Shown here piece by piece: positions 35,666 through 44,898 of a stretch of DNA of 64,000 nt. The stretch lies in assembly GCA_017889705.1 (NCBI GenBank), contig JAGGAB010000022.1:25996-89995 (forward strand), given 5' to 3'. The position numbers were made by a program, and so were the translations under genes. Within the stretch, counting starts at the first letter, position 1. Each line of letters starts with the position of its first letter. Origin of the DNA: Bacillota bacterium. Lineage in GTDB: Bacteria; Bacillota; Negativicutes; Sporomusales; Sporomusaceae. The notes below the pieces were generated by a model. The model had not been told where the DNA came from. It searched no databases and was given only the letters and a program-made list of their open reading frames with translations.

Positions 35666-36157
35666 ATGGCAGAGATAGATAACCCAACAATAAGCGAAAT
35701 GGAGGAAGACACGCAAAAAGGAAAATACCTTACGTTTTCCCTGGGTAATGAGTTTTACGGATTGGAAATCGCTTATGTGACCGAAATCATTGGCATTCAG
35801 CCGATTACCGAGATTCCTGAACTGCCAGACTATGTAAAAGGAATAATTAATCTGAGAGGAAAAATTGTGCCGGTTATGGACGTCAGGCTGCGATTTAAAA
35901 AAGAATTTAGGGAATACAATGACCGCACCTGTGTTATTGTGATTGATATCCAGGATGTTTCTGTCGGATTAATTGTGGATAGCGTTTCCGAAGTGCTGAC
36001 TATTGCCGAAGAGAGCATTGTGCCGCCTCCGGATATTAAAGCCGTCCAAAACAGATATATTAAAGGAATTGGTAAAGTGGGAGACGATATAAAACTGCTG
36101 CTTGACTGTGAAAAGCTCTTGAATGAAGATGATCTTGCAAATTTCGGTAATCTATAA
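35666..36157 (+). CDS. cheW: CheW coupling protein (operon copy)
   Basis: 163 residues, CheW fold linking receptor to CheA: FSLGNEFYGLEIAYVTEI, LPDYVKGIINLRGKIVPVMD and VGLIVDSVSEVL. A second CheW at 52685-53161 lies next to ispE. GAGAGGAGTG upstream of ATG 35666. Confidence 0.94.
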   Translation: MAEIDNPTISEMEEDTQKGKYLTFSLGNEFYGLEIAYVTEIIGIQPITEIPELPDYVKGIINLRGKIVPVMDVRLRFKKEFREYNDRTCVIVIDIQDVSVGLIVDSVSEVLTIAEESIVPPPDIKAVQNRYIKGIGKVGDDIKLLLDCEKLLNEDDLANFGNL

Positions 36158-36175
36158 AACGAGAGGAATGATGAC

Positions 36176-37891
36176 ATGAGTTGGTTTACTAACTTAAAAA
36201 TTAGCAAAAAGCTTATCATATCGTTTATCACAGTAGCTTTTTTGGCAGGTATTGTTGGTGTAGTAGGAATTGTTAATATAAAAAAGATCAATGATAACTA
36301 TTCCGACTTATTTATTAATTATGGGATCGCATCCGGTGATATTGGCGAACTTGGAATTATTTATCACGACAGTCGCTCTGCTATACGGGATATTTTGCTT
36401 GAAAAGGGAAATGATCGCAGCAAGTATATAGCCAAACTTAAGGAAAATGACAAAAAGATTGCCCAGTTAATGCAAAAAGTGGAAAAAAGCATGCAAACAG
36501 AAGAAGGCCGAAGAAATTTTGTGATATTGCAAGATAATATTGCAAAATATAACAACGCTCGAGATAGGGTAGTTAGTATGGCTGTAGCCCACAAGGAAGA
36601 GCAGGCATATACTTTGTTTTGGGCCGAAGCGGCGGCACCTGCTGCTGAGATTGCGCAAGCGATTGATCAATTATTTGATTTAAAAGCCACCGGTGGGACA
36701 AAACGTTCAGATGAGTATTCGGCAACTACTAATACTACAATTATTGTTATGATACTTGTTGTTGTCGTAGCCATGCTGGTTGCTATAAGCTTAGGGTTAT
36801 TCATCGCACGCCTTATTAGCAAACCAATCGGTCAGTTGGTGGAGGGTGCCAATAATATTGCAAATGGTGATTTAAATGTCACTATTGAAGTAACGACAAA
36901 CGATGAAATCGGGTCTTTGGCAGCAACCTTCCGCAAAATGGCAGACCAAATTAATGATGTAATGGTTACGATTGCTGCGGCGTCTGAGCAAGTGGCATCA
37001 GGATCAAAGCAAGTTTCTGATTCCAGTATGAGCTTATCGCAAGGCGCTACCGAGCAGGCAAGTTCTATCGAACAACTGACTGCCTCTATTGAGGAAATAG
37101 CTGCTCAGACCAGACAAAACGCAGACAGCGCTGATCAAGCCAATCAACTTGCGGAAACGGCGCAAGAAAATGCTGCTCAAGGTAATAGTCAAATGCAGGA
37201 AATGCAAAAAGCCATGGTGGAGATTAATGAATCCTCCAGTAATATCTCCAAAATAATCAAGGTAATTGATGAGATTGCTTTTCAAACCAATATTCTGGCA
37301 CTCAATGCTGCAGTTGAAGCGGCACGCGCCGGTCAACATGGCAAGGGCTTTGCTGTTGTTGCCGAAGAAGTGCGTAATCTTGCAGCCCGTTCTGCCAATG
37401 CGGCCAAAGAAACCACGGCTATGATTGAAAGTTCAATTAAAAAAGTTGAAGATGGTACTAAGATTGCTAATGAAACGGCATTAGCACTAAATAAAATTGT
37501 TGGTGGGGTTACCGAGGTAGCCACGTTAGTAAACAATATTGCCGTAGCCTCAAATGAACAGGCCGCCGGTATAGCCCAGATCAATCAGGGAATAGCCCAG
37601 GTTTCTCAGGTTGTGCAAAGCAATTCAGCAACTTCTGAAGAAAGTGCGGCTGCCAGTGAAGAATTATCCAGTCAGGCTGAGATGCTGAAACAAAGTGTAA
37701 GCCGCTTTAAACTAAAGAACAAGAGTTACTCTCAACAATATGGAGAGCTTAATCCGGAAGTATTAAGAGTCCTAGAAGGTATGGCAGATAAAAACCGCAG
37801 GCAAAGGTTTAGCGATGATGGGGGGGCCTCTGATCAAGCAGTATCAAAAATAAAAATTGCGTTAAGTGATCAAGAGTTTGGAAAATACTAA
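36176..37891 (+). CDS. Methyl-accepting chemotaxis protein (4HB type)
   Basis: 571 residues. TM1 (about 12-33), a periplasmic four-helix-bundle sensor (about 34-183), TM2 (about 185-207), HAMP ([19 protein letters not shown]) and a long cytoplasmic coiled coil. The receptor-tip hairpin reads [23 protein letters not shown], kept here to its core [19 protein letters not shown]. No C-terminal CheR-tethering pentapeptide is seen. The 4HB domain gives no clue to the ligand. As the only receptor inside the operon it is probably the main input to this CheA. Confidence 0.93.
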   Translation: MSWFTNLKISKKLIISFITVAFLAGIVGVVGIVNIKKINDNYSDLFINYGIASGDIGELGIIYHDSRSAIRDILLEKGNDRSKYIAKLKENDKKIAQLMQKVEKSMQTEEGRRNFVILQDNIAKYNNARDRVVSMAVAHKEEQAYTLFWAEAAAPAAEIAQAIDQLFDLKATGGTKRSDEYSATTNTTIIVMILVVVVAMLVAISLGLFIARLISKPIGQLVEGANNIANGDLNVTIEVTTNDEIGSLAATFRKMADQINDVMVTIAAASEQVASGSKQVSDSSMSLSQGATEQASSIEQLTASIEEIAAQTRQNADSADQANQLAETAQENAAQGNSQMQEMQKAMVEINESSSNISKIIKVIDEIAFQTNILALNAAVEAARAGQHGKGFAVVAEEVRNLAARSANAAKETTAMIESSIKKVEDGTKIANETALALNKIVGGVTEVATLVNNIAVASNEQAAGIAQINQGIAQVSQVVQSNSATSEESAAASEELSSQAEMLKQSVSRFKLKNKSYSQQYGELNPEVLRVLEGMADKNRRQRFSDDGGASDQAVSKIKIALSDQEFGKY

Positions 37892-37899
37892 ATAAATTA

Positions 37900-37927
37900 G
37901 AGGGGGAGCTTATGTAAGCTCTCCCTC
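37900..37927 (+). promoter_or_regulatory. Strong hairpin between mcp and cheR
   Basis: GAGGGGGAGCTT and AAGCTCTCCCTC pair over 12 bp (one G-U) around ATGT. There is no T tract after it, so it is unlikely to terminate; an mRNA processing or stability role is possible. Confidence 0.55.
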
Positions 37928-37948
37928 CAGTCTAAAGTTGGTGAGTAA

Positions 37949-38764
37949 ATGCTGGCCATTACCGATAAAGAATTCACACAACTGGCAGGGTATATTAAAC
38001 AAAATTTTGGTATTAATCTGCCGGCAGAAAAAAAGACGCTGGTTGTTGGACGGTTGCAAAATTTCCTTATACAGAAAGATATTCAAACCTTTTCTGAGTA
38101 TTATGATCAAGTCATAATGGATAAAACTGGTAAGGCGGCAAGCGCGCTGATCAGCCTGATAAGCACAAATCATACTTTTTTCTTGCGTGAACCGGCGCAT
38201 TTTGATTATTTTAAAGGGAGTGTGCTACCTTATCTTGCCCAGGTAGTGAAAGATAAGGATCTCAGGATATGGAGTGCAGGTTGTTCATCCGGAGAAGAAC
38301 CATATACAATTGCGATGTTTCTTGATGATTATTTTGGCGTAAACAAAAGCCTGTGGGACACCAAAATATTAGCTACCGATATTTCTCCTAAAGTCCTTGA
38401 GCTGGCGCATAATGGAATTTATAGTAATGACGCTTTAGTATCGCTGCCCAAACAGTGGAAGTTGAAGTATTTTGAGAAGATAGACGATGAAACAAGCCGA
38501 GTGGCTTCCCGTATTAAGGCAGAAATTATTTTTCGGAAATTTAACCTTATCACGCCGGTTTTTCCGTTTAAAAAGAAGTTTCACGTAATTTTTTGCCGAA
38601 ATGTTATGATCTATTTTGACACCGCAACAAAAAATTCATTAGTCAATGCATTTTATGATTCATTGGCACCGGGGGGATATCTTTTTATTGGTCACTCGGA
38701 GTCCATTAATCGTGAAATCTCGAGGTTTAAATATATAAAGCCGGCAGTGTATCGAAAGGAATAA
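37949..38764 (+). CDS. cheR: CheR receptor methyltransferase
   Basis: 271 residues. An N-terminal helical domain (ITDKEFTQLAGYIKQNFGI) precedes the SAM-dependent domain: FFLREPAHFDYF, IWSAGCSSGEEPYTIAM, ILATDISPKVLELA, VIFCRNVMIYFD and GGYLFIGHSES. It methylates receptor glutamates, opposed by CheB in the next gene. Start ATG 37949 after GGTGAG. It follows the mcp-cheR hairpin. Confidence 0.95.
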   Translation: MLAITDKEFTQLAGYIKQNFGINLPAEKKTLVVGRLQNFLIQKDIQTFSEYYDQVIMDKTGKAASALISLISTNHTFFLREPAHFDYFKGSVLPYLAQVVKDKDLRIWSAGCSSGEEPYTIAMFLDDYFGVNKSLWDTKILATDISPKVLELAHNGIYSNDALVSLPKQWKLKYFEKIDDETSRVASRIKAEIIFRKFNLITPVFPFKKKFHVIFCRNVMIYFDTATKNSLVNAFYDSLAPGGYLFIGHSESINREISRFKYIKPAVYRKE

Positions 38765-38768
38765 TACC

Positions 38769-39788
38769 ATGAAGAAGATTAAAGTGCTTATTGTCGATGA
38801 CTCTATGTTATATCGCGAGGTTCTGGCAAAAGGGCTGGCGGCAGATATAGATATTGAAGTTGTTGCAAAGGCTGTTGATCCTTTTGATGCCCGCGATAAA
38901 ATTATTCAATTTCAGCCTGAGGTAATGATATTGGATGTGCAAATGCCCAAAATGAATGGGATTGAGTTTTTGCGGCGGCTTATGCCCCAGTATCCTTTGC
39001 CGACTATTGTTATAAGCTCTGTCAGCAATGCTGTATTTGATGCCATTACCGCCGGCGCGATTGACTTTGTTGCAAAACCGGACATTCAATCTCCTCATGG
39101 TGTTGAAAGATTTATTAATGAACTAATTATCAAAGTTAAAACAGCAGTGTACGCTAAACCTACTCAGGTAGCAGCAAGTGGAAATAGTGCTGGTGTAGTA
39201 AATAACACTGGTTTGCCTGCTCATGATAAGATTATAGCCATTGGTGCTTCCACCGGCGGGACAGAAGCCATCTATCAGGTAATTAAGCAGTTGCCGGTCA
39301 ATATTCCTGGCATTGTAATCGTACAGCATATTCCGCCGGTTTTTTCCCGGATGTATGCCGAGCGCCTGAATGCGTCAACTTCCTTTCAGGTAAAGGAAGC
39401 CCAGACAGGGGATAAGGCTGGTCCAGGAACAATTTTGATTGCTCCTGGCAATGAGCACATGCAACTCAAAAAGTACAGTGATGGGTATCGGGTTAAATGC
39501 TATAGCGGCGAAAAAGTAAATGGACATTGCCCTTCTATTGATGTTTTGTTTAACTCTGTTGCTCAGGAAGCTGGCGCTAATAGTATTGGTGTCATTCTTA
39601 CCGGGATGGGGTATGATGGTGCCAAAGGATTACTGGCTATGCGCAAGCAAGGTGCCGGGACCATTGGTCAGGATGAGGAGTCATCTGTGGTTTATGGTAT
39701 GCCAAAAGTCGCTTACAATATTGGCGCAGTGAAAAAACAGGTTGCTTTAAAAAACATCCCCCATGCCATATGTGCGTCGTTGCAATAA
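38769..39788 (+). CDS. cheB: CheB receptor methylesterase/deamidase
   Basis: 339 residues. N-terminal receiver (IVDDSMLYRE, ILDVQMPKMNG) and C-terminal esterase with the catalytic triad in IGASTGGTEA (Ser), VQHIPPVFS (His) and TGMGYDGAKG (Asp). The linker carries an Ala/Ser/Gly-rich stretch. It starts 4 nt after cheR. Confidence 0.95.
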   Translation: MKKIKVLIVDDSMLYREVLAKGLAADIDIEVVAKAVDPFDARDKIIQFQPEVMILDVQMPKMNGIEFLRRLMPQYPLPTIVISSVSNAVFDAITAGAIDFVAKPDIQSPHGVERFINELIIKVKTAVYAKPTQVAASGNSAGVVNNTGLPAHDKIIAIGASTGGTEAIYQVIKQLPVNIPGIVIVQHIPPVFSRMYAERLNASTSFQVKEAQTGDKAGPGTILIAPGNEHMQLKKYSDGYRVKCYSGEKVNGHCPSIDVLFNSVAQEAGANSIGVILTGMGYDGAKGLLAMRKQGAGTIGQDEESSVVYGMPKVAYNIGAVKKQVALKNIPHAICASLQ

Positions 39789-39800
39789 ATAGAGGGAAAG

Positions 39801-39827
39801 CAAATCGTGGATTTGCGGTTGTTTTGC
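39801..39827 (+). terminator. Weak hairpin after cheB
   Basis: GCAAATC (39801-39807), 3-nt loop, GATTTGC (39811-39817), then GGTTGTTTT. It may give partial termination before the hybrid kinase. Confidence 0.4.
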
Positions 39828-39876
39828 CTGGAAGCTGTAAAACAGATCAGTGTAGAAAGTGCAGGTGCCTGGCAGT

Positions 39877-42800
39877 ATGGTTTGTAGTTTGCTTAATAAT
39901 AAACAGCTTGTTTTGGCATTATCCAGCATAGGAGACGGAGTTGTCGTTACCGATTTATTGTCTCGTATTGTATATGTCAATCATCATGCTGAAGATATAC
40001 TTGGACAAAGCGCTGAGCAGGTTATTGGCAGAGATTTTGATGAAGTTTGCAATATTGTACACTATGAAACCAGGCAGCCCATGAGTAGTCCGCTCTCAGA
40101 AGTAATTCGGACTAATACTACCAAGGGATTTGAAAACAGTGCCACTATTGCGCGGAATCAAGAGTTGATTTTTGTGTCTGCAACCTGTTCACCATTTGTT
40201 AACGCTGATAAGAATATTATTGGCACAATTACTATATTGCGTGATGTTACAAGGTTTAAAAAATTTGAAATGCACTATTATAACGAGGAAAAGAACCTGC
40301 GAAGTGTAATTAATTCTACACCTGTGGGGATGGTTCTTTTAGATAACCATTTTAAAATTCGTGACATTAATACTATGGCTTTGGAAATGGGGGGCATTTC
40401 CAAAGAAGAAGCGATAGGAAATCTATTTGGTGATGCATATTACTGTGAAAATAATATCAGCCAATGCGGTCGCGGAGATAGTTGCCAAGGCTGCGATATC
40501 AACTTTGCTATTCGACGTTCCTATGAGTTTAACATTCCGGCGGTCAACTTTGAATGTAAAAAAACATTTATTGTGGGCAAGGGAAAAAAAGTTTTGTGGC
40601 TTAAGGTTGGAGCTACGCCTGTAACTATTAACGGACAACGGAATATTATTGTTACCATGGTTGATATAACAGAGAACAAAGAAAAAGAATTGACAGTTAC
40701 AAAAGCCAGGGATTTCTATTTTTCGATGTTTGAAGGTGTTCCGGCTATTGTCTGGCGTTCTGGCTTGCAACAGGAGTGGCTGTATTTAAACGATTATTGG
40801 TCGACTTTTACCGGGCGCAATATAGTAGAGGGAACTCTCCACCATTGGCTGGAATTTGTACATCCTGATGATCGCAAGCGATACTTTGAAGACTCAATGC
40901 AATCCTTACAAAAGACCAAAACTCATCAGGCGGAAATTCGCTTATTGCACAAGAGTGGGGAGTATCGCTGGTTACATTGTGTGAATCGTCCCTTTTATGA
41001 TATGGAAGGAAATCTAACAGGCTATATCGGTATGGGATTTGACATTCATGATAGAAAAATGGCGGAGCAGGCATTTACCCGGTATAAAGCATTGTTGGAG
41101 AAGGCGCGCGATATTATTCTTTTTATCGGCTTAAATGGGCAGATTATTGATGCTAATGATGCTGCTTTGCAGGCTTATGGGTATACGCGGGAAGAACTTC
41201 TTGCCTGCACCATTTGGGATATTCGGTTGCCGGGCGATTCCCCGACAACACAAATGCTGACTGCTTATTTAGAGGGTGTCTACTTTGAGACCGTACATCG
41301 CAGAAAAGATGGATCAGTTTTTCCAGTAGAAGTAAGTTCCAAAGGGACGTTGATTGATGATCAGGAAGTTGTGCTAAGTATTATCAGGGATAGTACTGAG
41401 AGGAAGCTTACAGAACAAGAGCTAAAAGCCGCAAAGGAAGCGGCTGAAGCCGGGAGTAGGGCAAAAGGTGAGTTTCTTGCCAATGTTAGCCATGAAATTC
41501 GTACACCCATTAATGGTATTGTTGGAATGATTGATTTGACGCTTATGACAGAATTGGATGAACAGCAGCGAGAAAATCTGATTACAGCAAAAACCTGTGC
41601 AAATTCATTGGTAGAAATTATTAATGATATTTTGGATTTTTCCAAAATTGAGGCCGGAAAACTGCAAATTGACAATATTGGTTTTAGCCCGAAAGAGTTG
41701 GTTGAGGAAATTATCAAAAGCCATTTGCCGAAGGCAACGGAAAAAAAGTTAAAGTTACAATCTGTACATACGGAGAACCTGGCTCCTGTGGTAAAGGGAG
41801 ATCCGAACCGATTAAGACAAGTGCTTAATAATCTTATCAGCAATGCGGTAAAGTTTACCGAGAAGGGCGTTGTCACGGTAGTTACCAAACAGTCTCTCAA
41901 GGAAAATAATGAAGTCGAACTGATTATTTCGGTAACAGATACAGGTGATGGTATTTCGCCCCAAAATATCTCTAGGCTATTTAAGCCTTTTACTCAGATT
42001 GACGGTTCAATCACACGAAAGTTTGGCGGAACCGGGCTAGGGCTTGCGATATCAAAGCAGTTAGTCGAAATGATGAATGGTTTTATCTGGGTAGAAAGTG
42101 AGCTGGGGAAAGGCTCAACCTTTTTCTTCACAATTCGGTGTGAATTAGGAGATACATTAGAAAATAAACAACTGCCGACGCCGTCTTCTTATAAAACGTT
42201 ATTTCCTAAAAACATCCTTGTAGCAGAAGACAATAAGGTAAACCAGGATGTAATTATGCGGCTATTAAAAGAAATCGGGCATATTGGCATAGCGGTTAAT
42301 AATGGTCTGGAAGTCTGCGAGTTTCTGCAGCGTAATCCGCAGCAAGTAGATCTTATTTTAATGGATATTCAAATGCCGCAGATGGATGGCTTGGAGTCAA
42401 CAAGACATATCCGATCGAGAGAAGATTCTACAGGAGGTCATATACCGATTGTTGCCTTAACTGCGCACGCTTTGCAGGGGGATAAAGAGAGATTTTTGGC
42501 CTTAGGGATGGATGGATATCTGGCAAAACCTGTTTCGGTTTATGAATTAGCACAAACAATTGAAGATGTTTGGCATAAAGAATTGGGAAAGACAGGGTTG
42601 GGTAGTTTTAGAATTAGTGAATGTGGAGAAATTTGTGCGGTTAATGAGATTCCGCAATCTTCAAAGATAGAGAAAGTGGTGTTGACGCGCCTGATATACT
42701 TGGTAGAGCAGCTTCAGATAGTTTTAGAAGCTGTTGACATTGAAAAAATTGAAGAAAATGCTCATAAACTCAAAGAAAAGTTCAATTTGGCGGGAATTGA

Positions 42801-42939
42801 TAAACTCAAGGATTTAGCCTTCAAAGTTGAACTTGCAGCCCGGAGAAATAACATACAGCAAATTGCGGATGCAGGTAAAAAATTGTTGGAGGATTTCGCA
42901 GCCGTATTGCAAACATATAAGTATGATGAGGAGGAATAA
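39877..42939 (+). CDS. Large hybrid sensor kinase: PAS repeats, HisKA, HATPase, receiver, HPt
   Basis: About 1020 residues, no membrane helix seen. Several PAS domains (about 5-130, 140-270, 285-400 and 400-510; for example SIGDGVVVTDLLSRIVYVN and PDDRKRYFEDS) precede the kinase. HisKA has EFLANVSHEIRTPINGI, and HATPase has NLISNAVKFTEKG and GGTGLGLAISKQL. A receiver (LMDIQMPQMDG) and a C-terminal HPt-like bundle (ENAHKLKEKFNLAGI) follow. The second PAS has a Cys-rich loop (ISQCGRGDSCQGC), which may sense redox state or metal. The start is uncertain; ATG 39877 has AGGTG 9 nt upstream, while GTG 39859 and 39865 are also in frame. It is followed 2 nt later by a stand-alone receiver. Confidence 0.9.
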   Translation: MVCSLLNNKQLVLALSSIGDGVVVTDLLSRIVYVNHHAEDILGQSAEQVIGRDFDEVCNIVHYETRQPMSSPLSEVIRTNTTKGFENSATIARNQELIFVSATCSPFVNADKNIIGTITILRDVTRFKKFEMHYYNEEKNLRSVINSTPVGMVLLDNHFKIRDINTMALEMGGISKEEAIGNLFGDAYYCENNISQCGRGDSCQGCDINFAIRRSYEFNIPAVNFECKKTFIVGKGKKVLWLKVGATPVTINGQRNIIVTMVDITENKEKELTVTKARDFYFSMFEGVPAIVWRSGLQQEWLYLNDYWSTFTGRNIVEGTLHHWLEFVHPDDRKRYFEDSMQSLQKTKTHQAEIRLLHKSGEYRWLHCVNRPFYDMEGNLTGYIGMGFDIHDRKMAEQAFTRYKALLEKARDIILFIGLNGQIIDANDAALQAYGYTREELLACTIWDIRLPGDSPTTQMLTAYLEGVYFETVHRRKDGSVFPVEVSSKGTLIDDQEVVLSIIRDSTERKLTEQELKAAKEAAEAGSRAKGEFLANVSHEIRTPINGIVGMIDLTLMTELDEQQRENLITAKTCANSLVEIINDILDFSKIEAGKLQIDNIGFSPKELVEEIIKSHLPKATEKKLKLQSVHTENLAPVVKGDPNRLRQVLNNLISNAVKFTEKGVVTVVTKQSLKENNEVELIISVTDTGDGISPQNISRLFKPFTQIDGSITRKFGGTGLGLAISKQLVEMMNGFIWVESELGKGSTFFFTIRCELGDTLENKQLPTPSSYKTLFPKNILVAEDNKVNQDVIMRLLKEIGHIGIAVNNGLEVCEFLQRNPQQVDLILMDIQMPQMDGLESTRHIRSREDSTGGHIPIVALTAHALQGDKERFLALGMDGYLAKPVSVYELAQTIEDVWHKELGKTGLGSFRISECGEICAVNEIPQSSKIEKVVLTRLIYLVEQLQIVLEAVDIEKIEENAHKLKEKFNLAGIDKLKDLAFKVELAARRNNIQQIADAGKKLLEDFAAVLQTYKYDEEE

Positions 42940-42941
42940 AA

Positions 42942-43337
42942 ATGCGAATTCTTATTGCAGAGGATGATTTAATCAGCCGAAAATTTTTGGCAAAGTTTTT
43001 ATCGCAATATGGTGAGTGTGATGTAACTATTGATGGGCTGGAAGCACTTGATGCATATTTGTTGGCACTAAAGGATAAACAGCCATATGACCTCATATGT
43101 TTGGATATCATGATGCCCAAAGTTGATGGTGTAAAGGCCCTAAAAACAATTCGAGATATTGAAAAACAAAATGGTGTTAAAGAGAAAGATCGAGTAAAAG
43201 TCATTATGGTTACGGCATTGGCGGAAACTCAATATGTACAGCACTCGTTTGAAATTGGCTGTGAAGCTTATGCTGCCAAACCGATCGACACGGAAAAACT
43301 TGTTGAGGTTTTACGAAAATTAGAGTTAATACAATAG
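42942..43337 (+). CDS. Stand-alone response regulator receiver
   Basis: 131 residues, one receiver domain: IAEDDLISRKFL, CLDIMMPKVDGVKAL, MVTALAE and AAKPIDTEKLVEVL. It has no output domain. It is the likely terminal partner of the hybrid kinase upstream, whose HPt could pass phosphate to it. GAGGAGGAATAAAA precedes the ATG, overlapping the kinase's end. Confidence 0.9.
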   Translation: MRILIAEDDLISRKFLAKFLSQYGECDVTIDGLEALDAYLLALKDKQPYDLICLDIMMPKVDGVKALKTIRDIEKQNGVKEKDRVKVIMVTALAETQYVQHSFEIGCEAYAAKPIDTEKLVEVLRKLELIQ

Positions 43338-43542
43338 TAATAAGTATAATTTTTTTTGTATTATTTGGCTTAAGATCAGTGATCTGAGGACTATACAGAA
43401 ATTACTAGACATCACCAAACAGGATTTTGGCTTTACAAAACGAATATTTACATAACATCGGACTAATGCCAAGTCCGTGACTATTCAATACCAATTAAAT
43501 TTAGGGCATATTCCTAAAAGTCAACACTAGAAAGTTGGTTAT

Positions 43543-44244
43543 GTGAATTTGACGAGAGTTAAAAAAAGTCTAACTAAAACAATTTTTGCGTTGGTGATAA
43601 TGTCTCTGCTTACTACTTCTTTTGGCGGTGCTTGGGCAACAACAGCTTATGCGGCTGAGATTGAGGAACAGGCGGTAGAAAATGGTGACAATAAAGCCGT
43701 TATCGGCGGCTTAGTAGCACTAGGCTTGCTGGCGGTGATTGCCGGTGGAAAAAAAGGTGGCGACAGTCAACCGACAGCTAAGAACACAGATACTGCAACT
43801 ACTCCAAGTACATCGACTTCAGGTTCAGGCTCAACTTCAACAACAACAACTACCTCAGGCGTTACGGCTGATGAAGCTAAAGCGTTCCAACTCTTAAATG
43901 CTGACCGGGCCGCTAATGGCTTGCCGGCACTTAAACTCAACACCAGTCTGGTGAAACTGGCGAGAAACTATGCACAGGACATGATTAACCGTAACTATTT
44001 CTCACACTATAATCCAGAAGGTCAATCGCCGTTTGACCGGATGCAGCAAGCGGGAATCAGTTACAGTGCTGCCGGTGAAAACCTGGCAATCAATACAAGT
44101 GTAACAGCTGCCGAAAAAGCATTTATGAATAGCTCAGGTCACCGGGCTAATATTTTAAATTCTAATTACACCGAAGTTGGTGTTGGTGTTCGTACCAGTT
44201 CTTCCGGTTCTGTGTATGTAGTACAGGAGTTCATAAAGAAATAG
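43543..44244 (+). CDS. Exported CAP/SCP-domain protein (YkwD-like)
   Basis: 233 residues. Signal peptide (about 8-38, ending TTAYAAE), then a short hydrophobic Gly-rich segment (AVIGGLVALGLLAVIAGG). A Thr/Ser-rich linker leads to a CAP domain (about 107-233): ADEAKAFQLLNADRAANGLP, YAQDMINRNYFSHYNPEGQ, AGENLAINT, SSGHRANILNSNYTEVGVGV. Such proteins are found at the cell wall or spore surface; their activity is unclear. The start GTG 43543 lacks a good ribosome site, and TTG 43549 is an alternative. The upstream 200 nt show only small palindromes (GATCAGTGATC). Confidence 0.85.
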   Translation: MNLTRVKKSLTKTIFALVIMSLLTTSFGGAWATTAYAAEIEEQAVENGDNKAVIGGLVALGLLAVIAGGKKGGDSQPTAKNTDTATTPSTSTSGSGSTSTTTTTSGVTADEAKAFQLLNADRAANGLPALKLNTSLVKLARNYAQDMINRNYFSHYNPEGQSPFDRMQQAGISYSAAGENLAINTSVTAAEKAFMNSSGHRANILNSNYTEVGVGVRTSSSGSVYVVQEFIKK

Positions 44245-44248
44245 TATA

Positions 44249-44303
44249 GTACTAAGAAAATAAGATCCGTGCCAAATGGCACGGATCTTATTATTCTTAG
44301 TAC
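44249..44303 (+). terminator. Long bidirectional terminator between the CAP and Cys-rich genes
   Basis: TAAGATCCGTGCC (44261-44273), AAAT loop, GGCACGGATCTTA (44278-44290). The flanking GTACTAAGAA/TTCTTAGTAC arms extend the symmetry. The stop codon of the minus-strand gene lies in the outer arm. Confidence 0.92.
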
Positions 44304-44587
44304 ATCATGCACTTGGGACAGCCGCCGTGGTGGCTGTGGTAATCAAATTCATGACCACAGGAGGGACATATTTTATATAACCGGTAAGTGCACATTTTGT
44401 AAAGCTTGTAATAACATTTAAAGGTTTTTACACATTCTTTCGTCGTCTGGCATTTCATTTTCGGCATGTTGCAAGACATGTCGGGTTCGTGGCAGTCATC
44501 ATACATATCATATTTGTCATAACAGCCGCATTTTCCATAATTGTCGTCATCACATTTCCAGTGGGGATATTTTTTGTAAGCTTTCAT
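44297..44587 (-). CDS. Small Cys/Tyr/Lys-rich protein, possible spore coat component
   Basis: 96 residues with 13 Cys, many Tyr, Lys, His and Asp. The first half is charged (WKCDDDNYGKCGCYDKYDMY). The last third has CPSCG and CPKC pairs flanking HSHHGG, like a zinc ribbon. No signal peptide. I do not recognise a family. The composition is like cross-linked coat proteins. A strong AAGGAGG precedes the ATG, and a sigma-K-like promoter lies further upstream, which fits late mother-cell expression. The assignment to the coat is inference. Confidence 0.62.
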   Translation of the reverse strand: MKAYKKYPHWKCDDDNYGKCGCYDKYDMYDDCHEPDMSCNMPKMKCQTTKECVKTFKCYYKLYKMCTYRLYKICPSCGHEFDYHSHHGGCPKCMMY

Positions 44588-44653
44588 TAATAGTATTACC
44601 TCCTTATTTTAGATAGCAAATTTTTAGCCCCTGAGGGAGAAGAGCATCTGGTA

Positions 44654-44681
44654 TATACTATGAACTAGACCGAAAAAAGGT
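44654..44681 (-). promoter_or_regulatory. Sigma-K-like promoter for the Cys-rich gene
   Basis: On the minus strand AC (44681-44680), 17-nt spacer, CATAGTATA (44662-44654), matching AC-N16/17-CATAnnnTA. The start of transcription would be about 60 nt before the gene. Confidence 0.5.
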
Positions 44682-44785
44682 TATGTTGTTTCACTATGCA
44701 ACTGGTTTCCGGTGGTGGGAGTGAAAAACAAGAGAAGGCTGAAATCGAACTGGCTAGGATCGACTTCAGCCTTCTCTTTAATCGT
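44681..44785 (+). ncRNA. Candidate structured RNA with terminator-like stem
   Basis: TTTCACT...AGTGAAA (about 44689-44727) encloses an inner AACTGG/CCGGT pair. Then AGAGAAGGCTGAA (44731-44743) and TTCAGCCTTCTCT (44765-44777) form a perfect 13-bp stem followed by TTAATCGTATTTT. It matches no riboswitch or small RNA class that I know. The gap 44588-45155 otherwise holds a possible tiny frame and a second hairpin, listed separately. Confidence 0.35.
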
Positions 44786-44802
44786 ATTTTGGGGAGTAAG
44801 TA

Positions 44803-44898
44803 TTGGTATTGCCGTGGTTTTCACCGGGATTTTTCACTAAATATCGTTCTTATGTAAGCAGTTTATATATGTTAACGGAAGACGCAAAGGTTATTTAA
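44803..44898 (+). other. Possible 31-codon open frame
   Basis: TTG at 44803 has GGGGAG (44791-44796) at good spacing and reads 31 codons (start VLPWFSPGFF) to TAA at 44896. No homology is recognised, and the C-terminal codons overlap a hairpin arm. It may be a leader peptide or chance. Confidence 0.2.
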
